From NCBI GenBank assembly GCA_018398575.1, contig JAGTXZ010000010.1:992001-1056000 (forward strand): a stretch of 64,000 nt of DNA, in the 5' to 3' direction. Each line of letters starts with the position of its first letter. Position 1 is the first letter of the stretch. A program made the position numbers and the translations under genes. Below are positions 51,476-62,679 of the stretch, one piece after another. The notes beneath the pieces were generated by a model, which was not told where the DNA came from, searched no databases, and saw nothing but the letters and a program-made list of their open reading frames with translations. The stretch is from Ampelomyces quisqualis. Its lineage: Eukaryota; Ascomycota; Dothideomycetes; Pleosporales; Phaeosphaeriaceae.

Positions 51476-52757
51476 TCAAACATGAGAGCACATTGACCAC
51501 CGAATCCCTCCTTGACATGCTTGCGGGTTTCTGTCCGACTCGATCGGAGCTGGCCCAAGAGCTATGTTGGCTATCTTGAGCCGTAGACAAGGGAACCGAA
51601 TTCCACGTGATAGTAAACAGAATGGACGCAACTCCCATGATTTGATCGAAAGTTGATTCAAATTCAGAAGTGAAATACCTGGAGACACATTCTCCATCTC
51701 CCTACTCCCTGGCTTGAACAGCTCATGTTCAGCGGCGATACCGTACGTTGTGCAGCTGATAGACAGGCGTGAGAGGCTTGGGTATTCGTGAATGATGCTT
51801 GTCCACGTGAAACGGTCCACACCTCTCAGACCATCGTGGTAGTTTATAGCCACGATAAGACTCAGATGTTCGATCCGAGTAGGGACTATCGAAGCAAAGT
51901 CCAACACATATTGGATACCACGCTGTTCCTCAGAAAGAAAGTAATATAGGTACATGTCAAATTCTAGAGTCTTGCAAGTTGAAGGTAACGTTTCGATACT
52001 GACAGCGATGGTGGAAGGGTACCAGGGGAAGTAGTCGGTAGAATCAAACTTAGTCAACAAGTATGAAACTCTATAGCTCAATTTTCAAGCCCGTTTTTAG
52101 CCAAGAAGTCGTAATGCTCCTTATAGAAAGGGGTACTATTTATAGTCTCGCAATTCGAGAGTGGTTAATGTTCAGGAGAATGCGCAGTCTCAATCAGCAG
52201 GCCCTTTCAAGACGATGGTCGAGTTAGGCAAGCCATAATTATGCGAGTAGGTATACGCTTTGCGCGATGTAAACCCGATAATATCCTCAGGAACATTCAT
52301 ATTCCGCCGGTGAAAAGTCCGCGTTCTTTCGACATGAGTCGATGATGTTGCCCGTAGACATGCTAATTGTGCCTTCTAGGATCTTTTACCTTTCTGTCAA
52401 CATGTATGCCAGCTTGAGTGCTTCGTCCTACGTCGGAATTGAATGCCGAGCTCCAAATGTAGATCTCGACCTTATCCACTTGGACGTAGCTGCGGCATGT
52501 GCCACCCAGAATGTCTTGAAGAGAGCAGCAAGTTGAGCTCGTAGTTACAAGAACTTGTGTGACCGAGGCTGAACACAGACGTTACCCTCTTTCCGTATAA
52601 GCATGTAATAATTCTCAAAGTGCACCTCCGAAGTAAAAACTTGGAGAGCCTTGAAGGTCAGCCGAAGATTCGTCAAATCGTCGAGGTCTTCAGAAACGAG
52701 CAGTCGGAAGATGGCGAGTTGCGTCTCCGCCGGCACCATATCGAGTGAAGCAGACAT
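51476..52757 (-). pseudogene. Damaged F-box/LRR-like gene
   Basis: At 52,757-52,545 the minus strand encodes an F-box-like N-terminus (M-V-P-A-E-T-Q-L-A-I-F-R-L-L, then D-L-T-N-L-R-L-T-F-K-A-L). At 52,081-51,476 a second frame of about 200 codons has leucine-rich blocks (R-I-E-H-L-S-L-I-V; Y-P-S-L-S-R-L-S-I) as in the C-terminal parts of fungal F-box proteins. Between them the frame is broken by stops, although a piece reading D-E-A-L-K-L-A-Y-M-L remains. A GTAACG donor near 52,587 could rescue part of it by splicing, but I could not build a full model. F-box proteins recruit substrates to SCF ubiquitin ligases. The most likely reading is a decayed member of a large, fast-evolving family. Confidence 0.55.
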
Positions 52758-53153
52758 CACGTGTTGCTACGCCCGATACACACCGTTGGCTTCGAATGAG
52801 GCCGTAGCGAGGTGTGTGATCGAGCAAAAAGTTGAGAGAAACTTATCTCGACAAAGGAAAGTGCGATAACGACTGCGTATTTACCACACACTAGCGCGAC
52901 TGCGGTGAAGGAAAGAGCCGCTGTGGGCGAAAATGAGAAGAAAAGCTCCCAATAAACGGAAAAGTGATTGAGAAGAATGCGAATCAATGTACTTTTGACA
53001 TGCCTAGACTCAGGCGTTCTGGTAGGAACAAACGCCTCTAGCTCAAGCGCATCGCGCGAGCATCCTACGAAACCACCAAGCTTAAGCGCATTGCGCGACC
53101 TCCATCTAAGTCCTAAACGCCTGTGACACGAGACTCTCCTTGGTTTCCTGTAT
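52758..53153. other. Intergenic, 396 bp
   Basis: Between the damaged F-box gene and the 3' end of the calcium ATPase. No gene recognised. It holds a direct repeat of a segment with AAGCGCAT..GCGCGA at 53,044-53,062 and 53,083-53,099. Confidence 0.4.
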
Positions 53154-56100
53154 TTACAAAATAACCTTCTCCGCATCGCCCCTCATACTAATCGTTTGAA
53201 CAGGCGACTTCCTCCTCCCCGTATATATCCCATCATTACTCTCCACGACATCCTTCTCACCCTTCTTACTCTTGCTCAGCGACCCAAAACTCGCCATCAC
53301 GCGGCTCGTGACCCTTGCAACAGGCCGATACACAGCGACAAACGGCTTCCCAAAGAACTTTGCGCCAACCTCGAACCACGCGTCGGGGAAGAGACGAACA
53401 CAGACGCCCCAAGGAATACACAACACCGCGACAACAACGCTGATAGCCCATTGATCTCCGTTGATACGCACGATACTAAATGCCGTGGAACCGTACATTG
53501 CAATTAGAACCTGCGCACTGACCATTATGACGTTCATGGCGATGAAGTAGTAATTCTTGTGGATACCCACAAAGATGTTCAGCTTATTATCCAGCCGGCG
53601 GTTGTTGTACTGGTTGAAGATCTGCAGCCAGACGAACATGTTGAAAATCATGCTGCGCATTTGATCTTCAGGGTATGGCAGGAACTGTGGGCCGGCGAAG
53701 TGCAAGACAAAAGTCACGGTCACTTGGAAGACAGCTTGGCCGATGATCATTTTCCACATGGTGAGCGAGATGATGGAGGCTTTGCGGGGGGTGGGTGGGC
53801 GGTCGAGGATTTCGTCGGTAGGAGCGTCGGTGGAGAGGGAGAGTGCGGCGAGAGAGTCCCTGATAAGAAAGTCAGTACATATGCGAGGAATGCAAATGCG
53901 TTAGACTTACATGAAAAGATTGATCCAGAGAAGTTGCACGGCGGTTAGGACGGAGCGCATCTCTGTGTCTTGGAGGGCGGTGATGAATGCTACCAACATC
54001 GCTGTGATGTTGACTGTGATCTGAAACTGTAGAAATTTTTGGACGGCATCATTGACTGCACGACCCCACATCAAAGCTGTGAGGATTGAAGAGAAGTTGT
54101 CGTCCATGAGGATAATAGCTGAAGCTTCCTTGGCGACTTCGGTGCCAGCAATGCCCATGGAGAAACCAATGTCAGCAGCCTTGAGCGCTGGACCATCGTT
54201 TGTACCGTCGCCCGTAACAGCCACGATGCCACCAAGTTTGCGAAGTCTAGTAACCAATACACGCTTGTCCTCTGGTGACGATCGTGCAAGGACTTGTAGG
54301 CGTGGGAGGATCGCATCCATGTCATCCTCGCTAAGCAATCTGAATTCAGGACCTTCCATGACAAAACCGTCAGTGTAGATGCCACACTCGACGGCGATAG
54401 CTTTGGCTGTAACGATGTTGTCACCAGTAACCATGCGCGTAACCACTCCAGCATGTCTAGCCTTTGCTACAGCCTCTGGAACACCTGCTCGGAGCGGGTC
54501 CTGAATACCGACAACTCCGAGGAAGGTCATGTCACCTAGAAGAGCACCAAGATCGGCTGCCGCGGTCAGGTCGTCGGGGTTCTCAGCACCGCGAGGAGGC
54601 CACTGAGCAAAGTCCTTGTAGATGAGACCGATCGTGCGAAGTGACTGGCTGGCGTAGTGATCGATGGTAGAAGCGATGCGCTTCACTTGGCAGCCATCCA
54701 TTTGAACGACACCAGCGGGGAGAGCGATAGTAGTGGAGTAGCTGAGCAGAATTTCGGAAGCACCCTTCACCAGCAGTCGATGTGTTCCGTCGGAAAGCTT
54801 GTACACGGCACCCATACACTTGCGACTAGAATCAAATGGCAAAAGCTGGGCAACCTGTGCACTACTACGCTCTTGAGATAAAGAAGTCATTCCAAGAACG
54901 TTCTTCGCAAAGCCTAGAAGTGCGGTCTCGGTCTTGGATCCGACAAATCCAAACTCTCCGCCATCCCCCTCGAAGGCAGTGGAGTTTATAGCAATTGACT
55001 CGATGAGGATACGGCTTTGCTGACTTGTCAAGCGCTGCGCAAATTGCGATGAACGATTATCAGCGGCACCAGGGTTCTTGTCATCAAAAGTGTCCTCGCC
55101 AAAGGTGCCAGTAACCACCGTCATCTTGTTTTGAGTAAGTGTGCCCGTCTTGTCAGAGCAAATTGTCGTAGCGTTACCCATGACTTCGCAGGACTTGAGG
55201 ACTCGCACAAGATTGTTCATCTTAACCATTTGAGTGGTCGCAAATGCTAGGGCCAGCGTAATTGCAAGCGGTAAGCCCTCTGGTACCGCCACGACGATGA
55301 TTGTGACGGAGACGATAAGGATATCCATGAATTTGGACGCCTTCTCTGCTGGGCTAAGATCGGTGCCCTTGAAAGTCGGAATCAGGCGAAAGGTGAGGAT
55401 AAGTAGAAGCAAGAAAGAAGCGGCGCTAGCAAGCTTTGCGATCGCTTTAGCCAGTCCGTCAAGCTTCACTTGCAACGGAGTCGGCTCCATGTCTTGACGC
55501 ATAGCCATGAGAATACGACCATAGCTAGAGTTGACGCCGACAGAGGTGATGAGGTCTATGGGGATTAGCATTTGAAAATGCTACGAAAGTATTGTGCTTA
55601 CATGTCCCGACGCCCTCTAAAACTTTGCTGCCGGAGATGATGAACGGGTCGAGATCCTTAGCATCGTCATGTCCACGTTCAAGAAGTCGCAAGACCTGTT
55701 CGGCACTGGTTTTCTTCATCTGATCAGACTCGCCGGTCGCGGACGATTCGTCGCATTTGACGTTGAAGCCGTCAATGAAGATGCCATCCGCCGGGATAAG
55801 GTCTCCAGGTTCCATATGAAGCACATCACCAACTAGAATGTCGTATACCGAAATAGTGAAAGACTTGCCCGATCTGATGACTTTGACTTCACGAGCCTCC
55901 TTTTTAGCGTTGAGCTTGACAAAGGCTCGCTCCTTCTGCCAATCATTGATGGCACCAACCAATACGACGACCGCAATAGACACGCAGATAGCGCAGCCCT
56001 CAATCCAATCGACTGAAGGTGGAGCGTCGGGGCCATGGTCGACGCCAAAGGTTTCGTAGAGACCAAGGGCTAGCGAGATGACGGCAGCCACACTGAGTAG

Positions 56101-56919
56101 AATCAGAACGCTCTCTTTGTAGTAAGCTTCCCACATGAGCTTGAGAAAGGACTTTGACTTTTTGGTGGGAAGAGTGTTGGACTTGAACACACGCTTTCGG
56201 TCAGAGAAAGCCTCCCCTGTGTGCGAGGCAGATACAGCGGGTCCGGACTCAGTAGCATCGATGTGTCTTGTCTCCACTGGACGAGGAAGTGCTGAGGAAT
56301 GTGCGCCACGCAGCTTCTTGTACATGGTTGTAGCCTCCTCGAAGCTCATAGATCCATCAAATTCGGTCTCTTCGAGGCTCAAACCGGCGTCAACATCAGT
56401 CCGAAGACCGGCCTCGAGTCCAGAAAGGCCTCCAAGAGCAACGAGTGCGGGAAGTGATTTTGGGCTTAGCATTTTGTTCAGCTGGCCAGCACTGAAGGCA
56501 AACTTGTTGTTTGTGACGGCAAAGTCCTTTTCCGTTCCAGGATCAGGTACAAGGGCGTCATTTTGCCGTTGAGAGTCGAGCGTGTATTTAATGATGCCAC
56601 TCACTCCGCTATGTATCGAAGCAGCAGCTAAAGTGGTTGGTGGTAGAAGAGTTGCTTCACTTGGTGCCCGGCTCCGGCCTGAGGCTTGGAAGCCTTTTGA
56701 ACACGAGCTCATGGCACTCAGAGATCGCTCATGGGATCGTTCTGGTAATGAAGGCCCCGGAACAAGTGTTGCTGGTGATGCATTGTCGATCACGGTGGAG
56801 ATTGTATCTGTGGTATTTGATCTTGCTGGCGCCTTTGGTATGTCCATAGTGATCTCAGGAAGGGTAGTTAGGGAGGTGTTCTGGTCGTGGCCAAGGGTGT
56901 TACTTGATGGTGATGCCAT
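53154..56919 (-). CDS. PMC1: PMC1-type calcium-transporting P-type ATPase
   Basis: Three exons on the minus strand: 56,919-55,602, 55,555-53,911 and 53,859-53,154, with introns of 46 and 51 bp (1,222 residues). It is a P2B Ca2+ pump moving Ca2+ out of the cytosol into the vacuole or across the plasma membrane. After a 260-residue Ser/Thr/Pro-rich N-terminus come the first membrane helices (S-V-L-I-L-L-S-V-A-A-V), the actuator motif S-A-T-G-E-S-D, and V-P-E-G-L-P-L-A in M4. The phosphorylation site is C-S-D-K-T-G-T-L-T. Then follow the nucleotide-binding K-G-A-S-E, V-T-G-D-G-T-N-D-G-P-A-L-K, and C-terminal helices, with a basic tail ending V-I-L. All catalytic residues are intact. The start is the ATG giving M-A-S-P-S-S-N. 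In yeast its expression is calcineurin-controlled; no site was assigned here. Confidence 0.95.
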
Positions 56920-58381
56920 TTTCAACAGGTAATGTTGTGATATGAGTCAATGCTCAACAGACCTGGTATGCGTATTGAGGATATGCGACTTGAAGATGTA
57001 CGCACTGCTCGATGAGCTCGTTGAAGCATCAAGGACATGCCCATCTTCAGGGCTATATTATACAAAATCTAATAGACGATGTTGATAGAACGATGAACCC
57101 GGATGGGTAAGCTTCAGATGCTGCAGGTGCGGACTTGGCCTCCGCGTTCCGCTACTTGGCTACTAGCGCGAATCCAGAGGGGAGTCACGAGTTGTGCAGG
57201 TGCTCCATCGGCAAAGACAATACTGTGTACTAGCGAGCGAGAAAGACGTGCATATCAGCTCCACTAATTGAGGCTGTGCTGGATGAGACCGATGTGAAGA
57301 CGGAGCACAGCGGTCCCCGCCCGCATGTGGAGGAAACAAGGCGAGTCGAGGCGAGGTGAAACGTAGCCAAGCGGAGAAAGCGTGAGGTTCAGAAGAACGA
57401 GGAGGCGGGGTCCCTTGGAAGAAAAGGCTTGGGCGTGCCATCGTTCAGTAAGTGGTGGGCCCTGAAGGGCCAGGTGCCTGACGATCATAACCCCAGACCA
57501 TGTCCCCGTGTCGCAGGTGTTGAGCCCAAGTAAGGCGCGCACGTCTCACCTTTTGCGATACGATGGTGTTCGAAGCTGTCGCCACATGTTTCGAATGCCT
57601 TTCGCGTGGACGCGACGAACTGCCTCTGCCGCGGGGAAAGTGAAGATGTTGAGCTGGGTTGATGTTGGTGGGTCGCTGAAGCTTAGTGTCGACTAATGAG
57701 GTTAGGACGCGGGAATCAGCACGGGGCTCCTCCGCTCATGTCACATGACGGTGCAGCTGTTACTACGGAGTACACAACATGGTTCCTAGTTGGCATTGCG
57801 CGCCACATGGTGTTCATATCCGGTAGAGTTCGGCCTCGTCGATCGACATGCATTGCCGGAGAGTCTGCCAGCAAGGCGATCAAATTTACATGTGACCACC
57901 AGGAAGCCGCTTCTGGTATCCGTGCTGCGTCGTGTCGGTATGTGTCGATGCCAGGTGGGACGGAGGTAGGCCAAACGGACGACTGCTCGTGGTATCCGTC
58001 CAAGGCCTGTCCGAGATGGTGAAGGGAGTCAATCCTGACTGTGAACTGGTGGTGCTGACATTGACGTCGACTCCCAGGCACGCCAGGCTCCAGCATACGG
58101 GTGGCGGCGTTATGACGTTGACACGCCCCACCAACATGTCTCCTTCGGCTCGAGCTGGGATGGAGGCTACAAAGGCAGGACCTTGGACTTGAGATGCATG
58201 CTTGCTTTCCGAGACCAGAGGTCTGTTCATCGGTTGGAGACATGCTATTGCAGAGCTACAAAGGGAGCCGCAGCATCCGAGCGTAGGCCACTTTCCGTCC
58301 GGAGCTGTCAGCCCGCGACATACTTCAGTATACTCGGTAGTCAACCTCACAAGCACTTCTTGGCTACGGCGGCCAAGCAGC
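56920..58381. other. Long divergent intergenic region, 1.46 kb
   Basis: Shared upstream region of PMC1 (-) and PSD2 (+). It contains TACGGAGTAC at 57,764-57,773 and TGACACGT/CATGTGAC-like blocks near 57,738-57,748 and 57,888-57,899. Long frames on both strands lack protein-like character and are taken as non-coding. A long 5' leader for either gene is possible. Confidence 0.5.
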
Positions 58382-61300
58382 ATGCCGCGCCCCCCCTTCA
58401 CCACCAAGCTGGCCCTCCCCCAGCGCTTCAAGCACGCCAACAACCACGCCGGCGGCCCGACCTCGACTGCCCCGACTGCCCCGACTGCCCTGACTGCCCC
58501 CAGTGCCCCCACCAGTCGACAACCCAGCCCCAAACGCGCCATGGAGCAGGCCCGGCCAGGGCTGATGTTGCGGGCGCATGTGCTCAAGGTGTGCCTGGCC
58601 CGAGTTCCCCGCGGGAGAGCGCAGCGGGAGAGCTACACACTGCACAGCACCAGCTAACGCGGGCGGCAGGGCAGGAACCTCGCTGCAAAGGACCGCAGCG
58701 GCACCTCGGACCCCGTGCGTAGTCCCCGTCACCATCTGCCCACCGTCACCAGTGCTGCGTGCTGTCCACAACAGACAGTCACGTGGACGGGCGCACCCAA
58801 GTCCATGCTGATGGCGCCTGCAGTACCTCGTCCTGTCCCTCGGCGACGCCAAAGAAGCCACCCCGACCATCAACAAGACGCTCAATCCCGAATGGAACAC
58901 GCTCCTCGACCTGCCCGTCGTGGGCGAGCAGAGCCTCCTGCTCGAGATCCGCTGCTGGGACAAGGACCGCTTCGGCAAGGACTACATGGGCGAGTTTGAC
59001 GTCATCCTCGAGGACCAGTTCGCCAACGGCCAGACGCGGCAGGAGCCCCGCTGGTTCCCCCTCGAGTCGCGGCGCACCGGGAAGAAGAAGTCGGTCGTCA
59101 CGGGCGAGATCCAGATCCAGTTTTCCCTCGTCGACACGAGCAGCCCGTCCACGCCCCCCGAGCAGCTCGTCCAGAAGCTCCTCGCCATCGCCGGCAACTC
59201 GCCGAGCCCCGACGACGAAGAAGCCGAGCTGCTCCTGCGCGCCGACAGCAACAACACCGACGCCGAAGACGACCAAGAGAGCTCCGATGAAGCGCACGCC
59301 GAGTCGAACAGGGCCGAGAAGACGGAGAAGCGGCGGAGGCGACTCAGGATGGCCAAGCTGAGGAAGAAGGCCAAGCAGATGAGCGGCTACGAGTACTCGA
59401 GCAACGGCGACGTCGCAGGCGTCCTGTTCCTCGAGATCCAGAGAATCACAGACCTGCCCCCAGAGCGCAACGGTCAGTATGGGCCCCACAGACGTGCCCT
59501 GCGTGTGCTCACCAACTCCAGTTACCAGAACCTCGTTCGACATGGACCCGTTCGTCGTCACCTCCCTCGGGAAGAAGACGTATCGAACCAAGACAATCCG
59601 CCACGACCTCAACCCCGTCTTCGAGGAGAAGCTCGTCTTCCAAGTCCTGCGCCACGAGACCAACTACTCGGTCAGCTTCACCGTCATCGACAAGGACAAG
59701 TTTTCCAACAACGACTATGTCGGCACTGTCAGCCTCCCACTGGAGAAGGCAGTGTCTGTTGCCCCCGTAGCAGACCCAGACACGGGACTGTACAAGCTCC
59801 CTGTGCCTTCGGACTCGCCAGGCATCCAGACAGAAGCCAGGCGGTCTCGCTTCAAGCTGCCAGTGTCACGATCGTCCTCATCCCACAGCCTATCCCGAAT
59901 CGGTCGACCGTCCTTGAAGAAGGAGCTCTCGGCGAGCTCGCTATCCATCAAAGACTCCGCCCCCACGCCCCCTGCTCCTACCAGCAACCCTTCCACAGAC
60001 TCCAGTGGCAATCTTACACCAGGTACCACGGTTATTGCGGATCCGACAGTCGTGGACGACCAAGACCTCAAGACTTTTATTCTGCCCCTAGAAATGAAGC
60101 ACAAGGATCGGTGGGAGGACAAGCACAGCCCCACCTTGTATGTGCGAGCAAAATACCTCCCTTACACTGCCCTAAGACAGCAGTTCTGGAGGGCCATGCT
60201 CAAGCAGTATGATGCTGACGACAGCGGCCTCTTGGACAAGGTCGAGCTCACGACTATGCTGGATACTCTAGGATCCACGCTACACGAAGCCACAATCGAT
60301 GGATTCTTTAGCCGCTTTTCTGCTCGGCACAACGGTGACGAACTGTTGACCTTTGATGAAGCTGTCATTTGCCTGGAGGACCAGCTGCAAGCAACAGATT
60401 ACAAATCGAACAATGAGGCGAGCACTAGCGGCTACCTCACACCTGCGCCGCAGACACCTTCTTTCGCATCTGGCAGTCTCACGCCCATCAACAAGAATAG
60501 CTCAACTTCCTCCATACCAGTACTCGAGACCGACAAGCTCGGCAAGTCAGGAGAAGAAGGCGACAATATTCAGATTGACGACTTGGCAGATGAAAAGGGT
60601 GAAGAGCATGTCATTGAAATTCGCGAATGTCCCATCTGCCACCAGCCCAAATTGAACAAAAGGTCAGATGCTAATATCATCACTCATATCGCGACTTGCG
60701 CCAGCCAGGACTGGAGACAAGTGAACAACATTGTTATGGCTGGCTTCGTCACATCCAGCCAAGCCCAGCGCAAGTGGTATTCCAAAGTCATAACGAAAAT
60801 CTCGTACGGAGGCTACAAATTGGGTGCAAACTCGGCCAATATTCTTGTTCAGGATCGCATCACTGGACAAATCAACGAGGAGCGTATGAGCGTTTACGTC
60901 CGCCTGGGTATTCGATTACTTTACAAGGGCTTAAAGTCCAGCAACATGGAAAAGAAGCGAAGTGAGTACACCCAGCTGAACGACGGGTTCACTACTAATA
61001 TACCTTGAGTCCGAAAACTGTTGAAGTCCCTCAGCGTCAAGCAAGGGAAGAAGTACGACGATCCTGCTTCAGCAGCGCAAATCCTGCCTTTCATTGCTTT
61101 TCACCAGCTTGACATGTCTGAGGTACTCTTACCGACGTCCGAGTTCAAGAGCTTCAACGAATTCTTCTACCGTGCTCTGAAACCAACTGCACGGCCTTGT
61201 TCCGCCCCCGAGGATCCTCGCATCATCGTATCGCCAGCCGATTGTCGTTCCGTCGTGTTCAACACAATCGAATCGGCGCAATCAATCTGGGTCAAGGGTC

Positions 61301-61979
61301 GGGAGTTCACCGTTGAACGCCTTCTGGGTGATGCTTACCCTCAAGACGCCAAGCGTTACCACGGAGGATCTCTGGGAATCTTCCGCCTCGCGCCCCAAGA
61401 CTACCACCGTTTCCATATCCCGGTAGACGGCATCATGGACGAGCCAAAACTCATCGAAGGAGAGTACTATACTGTCAACCCAATGGCCATTCGCTCAGCT
61501 TTGGACGTCTATGGCGAAAATGTGCGCGTAATTTGTCCTATTGACTCGGTGGCTCACGGCCGGGTCATGGTGATTTGTATCGGTGCCATGATGGTCGGCA
61601 GCACCGTCATCACACGTAAGAAGGGTGAGGAGGTGCACCGTGCCGAAGAGCTCGGCTATTTTAAATTTGGTGGCAGTACTTTGCTGCTTCTATTCGAGCC
61701 CGGCCAGATGTCGTACGATGACGATCTGGTCGACAACTCGAATTCGGCTCTAGAGACCCTGGTACGTGAAACAAAAATCCTCCACCTTGGCATTCGCTAA
61801 CAATTCTTCAGGTCCGTGTTGGCATGTCCATTGGCCATAGCCCCAATCGGGCAGCCTATCTTCCGGATATGCGTAAGAGCAACCCTTCCATGGCGGAGAA
61901 GCAAGACGCGAAGCGCCGAATCGAAGGCAGCCTTGCGCCTGAGGGAGTCAAAGGGCCCATGCCTGGTGCAGGAATGTAG
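58382..61979 (+). CDS. PSD2: Phosphatidylserine decarboxylase, type II (Psd2)
   Basis: Six exons: 58,382-58,588, 58,670-58,714 (a 45-bp micro-exon), 58,824-59,472, 59,522-60,961, 61,010-61,761 and 61,812-61,979 (1,086 residues). It converts phosphatidylserine to phosphatidylethanolamine in Golgi/endosomal membranes. Order of domains: a Thr-Ala-Pro repeat leader, C2 domain 1 (L-A-A-K-D-R-S-G-T-S-D-P), an acidic linker, C2 domain 2 (D-M-D-P-F-V-V-T-S-L-G), and an EF-hand-like loop (D-A-D-D-S-G-L-L-D-K-V-E). The PSD domain comes last, with S-F-N-E-F-F-Y-R, Y-H-R-F-H-I-P-V-D-G, and the self-cleavage site F-G-G-S-T, where Ser becomes the pyruvoyl group. All catalytic residues are present. Splices restore L-K-G-R-N-L and K-K-R-I-R-K-L-L. 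Confidence 0.95.
58466..58510. repeat. 9-bp coding repeat in PSD2 leader
   Basis: GACTGCCCC-type units repeat about five times in frame, encoding the Thr-Ala-Pro run before the first C2 domain. Probably length-variable and functionally neutral. Confidence 0.7.
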
Positions 61980-62679
61980 GAATAGACGGTTGACATTATT
62001 CGCATCAAAGGATACACAAAATGGGACCAAGCCTTGGACAGGCGCTGTTACCACGAATGAAGCGACGATGGCGTGAGAGCATATGGATTAGCAGCTTGAG
62101 TCTTGCTTCTTCTCCGGCGTTCTGTAGCGGCTTTGTTTTCAACATACGGGCCTGGTGGTTGTTGTCTTGGGTGTATACGCCGGGCGGCCTTGTGCGACTA
62201 TTTTAAACAATATATCTCTGCTAGACTTTACGCGCGATATCCAGGCACATGGCGGGCCTTGAACAAGAGTGTGAGACTGAGACAGCCGTCTGTGCGTTGC
62301 GAAGTGAGACATGTCAGATGCGTGGCCTGATTCGTACTAGCGTGGCGGACTAGCGTCGTGGTTTGTTTACTTGCCCGCTCATCTCGGGCAGGAGCCACCG
62401 CACCCACCACTTCCCTGCTGCTCCCGTGCCACACGCCCTCACCGTCACCGCGCCCACGACCTATTCGCGTTATCGCCCGAATCTTTACTACGAGACCTTA
62501 GGAATAAACCCAGCATCTTAGATACGCTGCTGCATCGAGTTGCACGTGCGCTCCGCCGAACCGCTTTGGCCAACTTTGTCTCGTTGCGCCAATGCACGCG
62601 CTTTGAACGAAACCACAAACACCCTGCAACCGGACTCATGACCACCATTTTTGTGCGCTCACCTCTCCAATCGCTCCCC
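61980..62679. other. DSN1 upstream region, 700 bp
   Basis: 3' region of PSD2 and promoter of DSN1. The DSN1 frame is open far upstream, but the first plausible ATGs are at 62,638 and 62,680. No gene or repeat seen. Confidence 0.45.

Noticed and set aside
57716..58587. Overlapping frames of 175 and 233 codons upstream of PSD2 on the minus strand
   Set aside because: They cross the PSD2 first exon, have no recognisable domains, and look like random open frames in GC-rich DNA.
58779..59663. 294-codon minus-strand frame opposite PSD2
   Set aside because: Antisense of the GC-rich C2-domain exon; no independent evidence.
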